Positions 12,758-13,128 of a stretch of DNA of 13,128 bases are shown in pieces. The stretch spans positions 1 through 13,128 of the forward strand of contig JBBAAC010000056.1 in NCBI GenBank assembly GCA_041658465.1, written 5' to 3'. Below the pieces are notes generated by a model that ran no database searches, was not told where the DNA came from, and saw only the letters and a program-made list of their open reading frames with translations. The stretch comes from JAJZQH01 sp041658465 (GTDB lineage: Bacteria; UBA10199; 2-02-FULL-44-16; JAAZCA01). Both the position numbers and the translations under genes were made by a program. Position 1 is the stretch's first letter; each line of letters opens with the position of its first letter.

Positions 12758-13128
12758 GCTCGTCATGAAGCCACGCGGGGCTCCCTCTGACATCTTGTGT
12801 GACGGCGTTCCGAAACAGACGATCCCGGAACGCTGTCAAAGCCCCCTCTCCCCTCTGTGGGAGAGGGACGGGGAGAGGGGGGGGCACCCCCTCCCATCCT
12901 CCCCCCTCAAGGGGGAGGTGAGTCGGAAGCCCCGCAGCAAGCTGCGGGGTATCATTGTATGGACGACCATCCATCTTGAGCGCCCTGGTAGGGATGTGTG
13001 TATCGAGGTGTATAAGTGGCCTCGCCCATGTTTGTCGGCTTCGGGTGGCGCTGGATAAACAATAGCAGCACATAGCAAGCGGAGACCCGCGGCAGGCTTC
13101 GAGCAATGGGGACCGCGATGGCGGTAAT
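12758..13128. repeat. Repeat copy C, truncated by the window end
   Basis: The gap 12706-13128 contains no credible gene. From 12758, CTCGTCATGAAGC and CCTCTGACATCTTGTGTG match the reverse complement of the right end of copy A (5279-5240). 12975-13095 matches the left arm of copy A (CTGGTAGGGATGTGTGTATC against CTGGCAGGGATATGTGTATC; TGTCGGCTTCGGGT exact). 13075-13122 matches copy B. Between these blocks lies a hairpin cluster at 12844-12949 that has no counterpart in A or B. The right end is outside the window. Confidence 0.72.
12844..12949. repeat. Cluster of three perfect hairpins inside copy C
   Basis: There are three perfect stems in a row: CCCTCTCCC/GGGAGAGGG (12844-12867, 6-base loop), CCTCCCCC/GGGGGAGG (12898-12918, loop CTCAA), and CCCCGCAG/CTGCGGGG (12930-12949, loop CAAG). 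The first is followed by a partial repeat of its 3' arm (GGGGAGAGGGG, 12870-12880). Similar pyrimidine/purine hairpins occur in many genomes as intergenic repeats. Confidence 0.8.

Noticed and set aside
11887..12768. 293-codon open frame on the plus strand
   Set aside because: Antisense to the unmistakable kinase-deaminase fusion; biased Arg/His/Leu composition and no recognisable motif.
12717..13106. Open frames on both strands in copy C
   Set aside because: Their translations are made of hairpin and repeat sequence (Pro/Gly/Arg-rich runs) and are shared in shuffled form with copy A.

Overview
The window reads as a chromosomal stretch from a Gram-negative, probably deltaproteobacterial-type organism (Bdellovibrionota, Myxococcota or an allied candidate lineage). 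The reasons are moderately high G+C, several large secreted lipoproteins whose lipobox Cys is followed by Gly/Ser-rich linkers, FG-GAP and YfaP-like surface domains, a DUF362-ferredoxin protein typical of anaerobes, and DUF4416. The exact lineage cannot be fixed from sequence reading alone. No phage, plasmid or transposase gene was seen.

Layout. 1-1305 (+): the 3' part of gpsA, then a small predicted beta-barrel protein and an exported protein that overlap by ATGA. They converge on a 580-residue FG-GAP/Ig-like lipoprotein (1368-3110, -), with a strong terminator between them. 3299-4726 (-): a two-gene operon, arylamine N-acetyltransferase-like then DUF4416. 5349-6506 (+): a DUF362 protein with two 4Fe-4S clusters. 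From 6961 to 12705 everything is on the minus strand. In transcription order it is a P-loop kinase/dCMP-deaminase fusion, a 721-residue lipoprotein with a YfaP/DUF2135-like end, queF, a small Cys-rich lipoprotein, tRNA-Arg(UCG), purC, and a DUF333 lipoprotein overlapping purC by ATGA.

Housekeeping content covers phospholipid backbone synthesis (gpsA), purine synthesis (purC), queuosine synthesis (queF), pyrimidine deoxynucleotides (deaminase) and translation (tRNA). The rest is cell-surface or unknown.

The most unusual signal is non-coding. All three gaps longer than 300 bp (about 4728-5309, 6498-6889 and 12758 to the window end) are built from the same shuffled, diverged modules, two of them arranged as very large imperfect palindromes. 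Copy A has 25-27 bp terminal inverted repeats and a central hairpin with a stem of about 48 bp. Copy B has inverted ends that run into the last codons of the DUF362 gene. A 25-bp module occurs in both orientations relative to its flanks. This looks like a dispersed palindromic repeat or MITE-like family with no coding capacity of its own. The second item of interest is the kinase-deaminase fusion, whose domain order is the same as in antiviral DcdV/AvcD deaminases.
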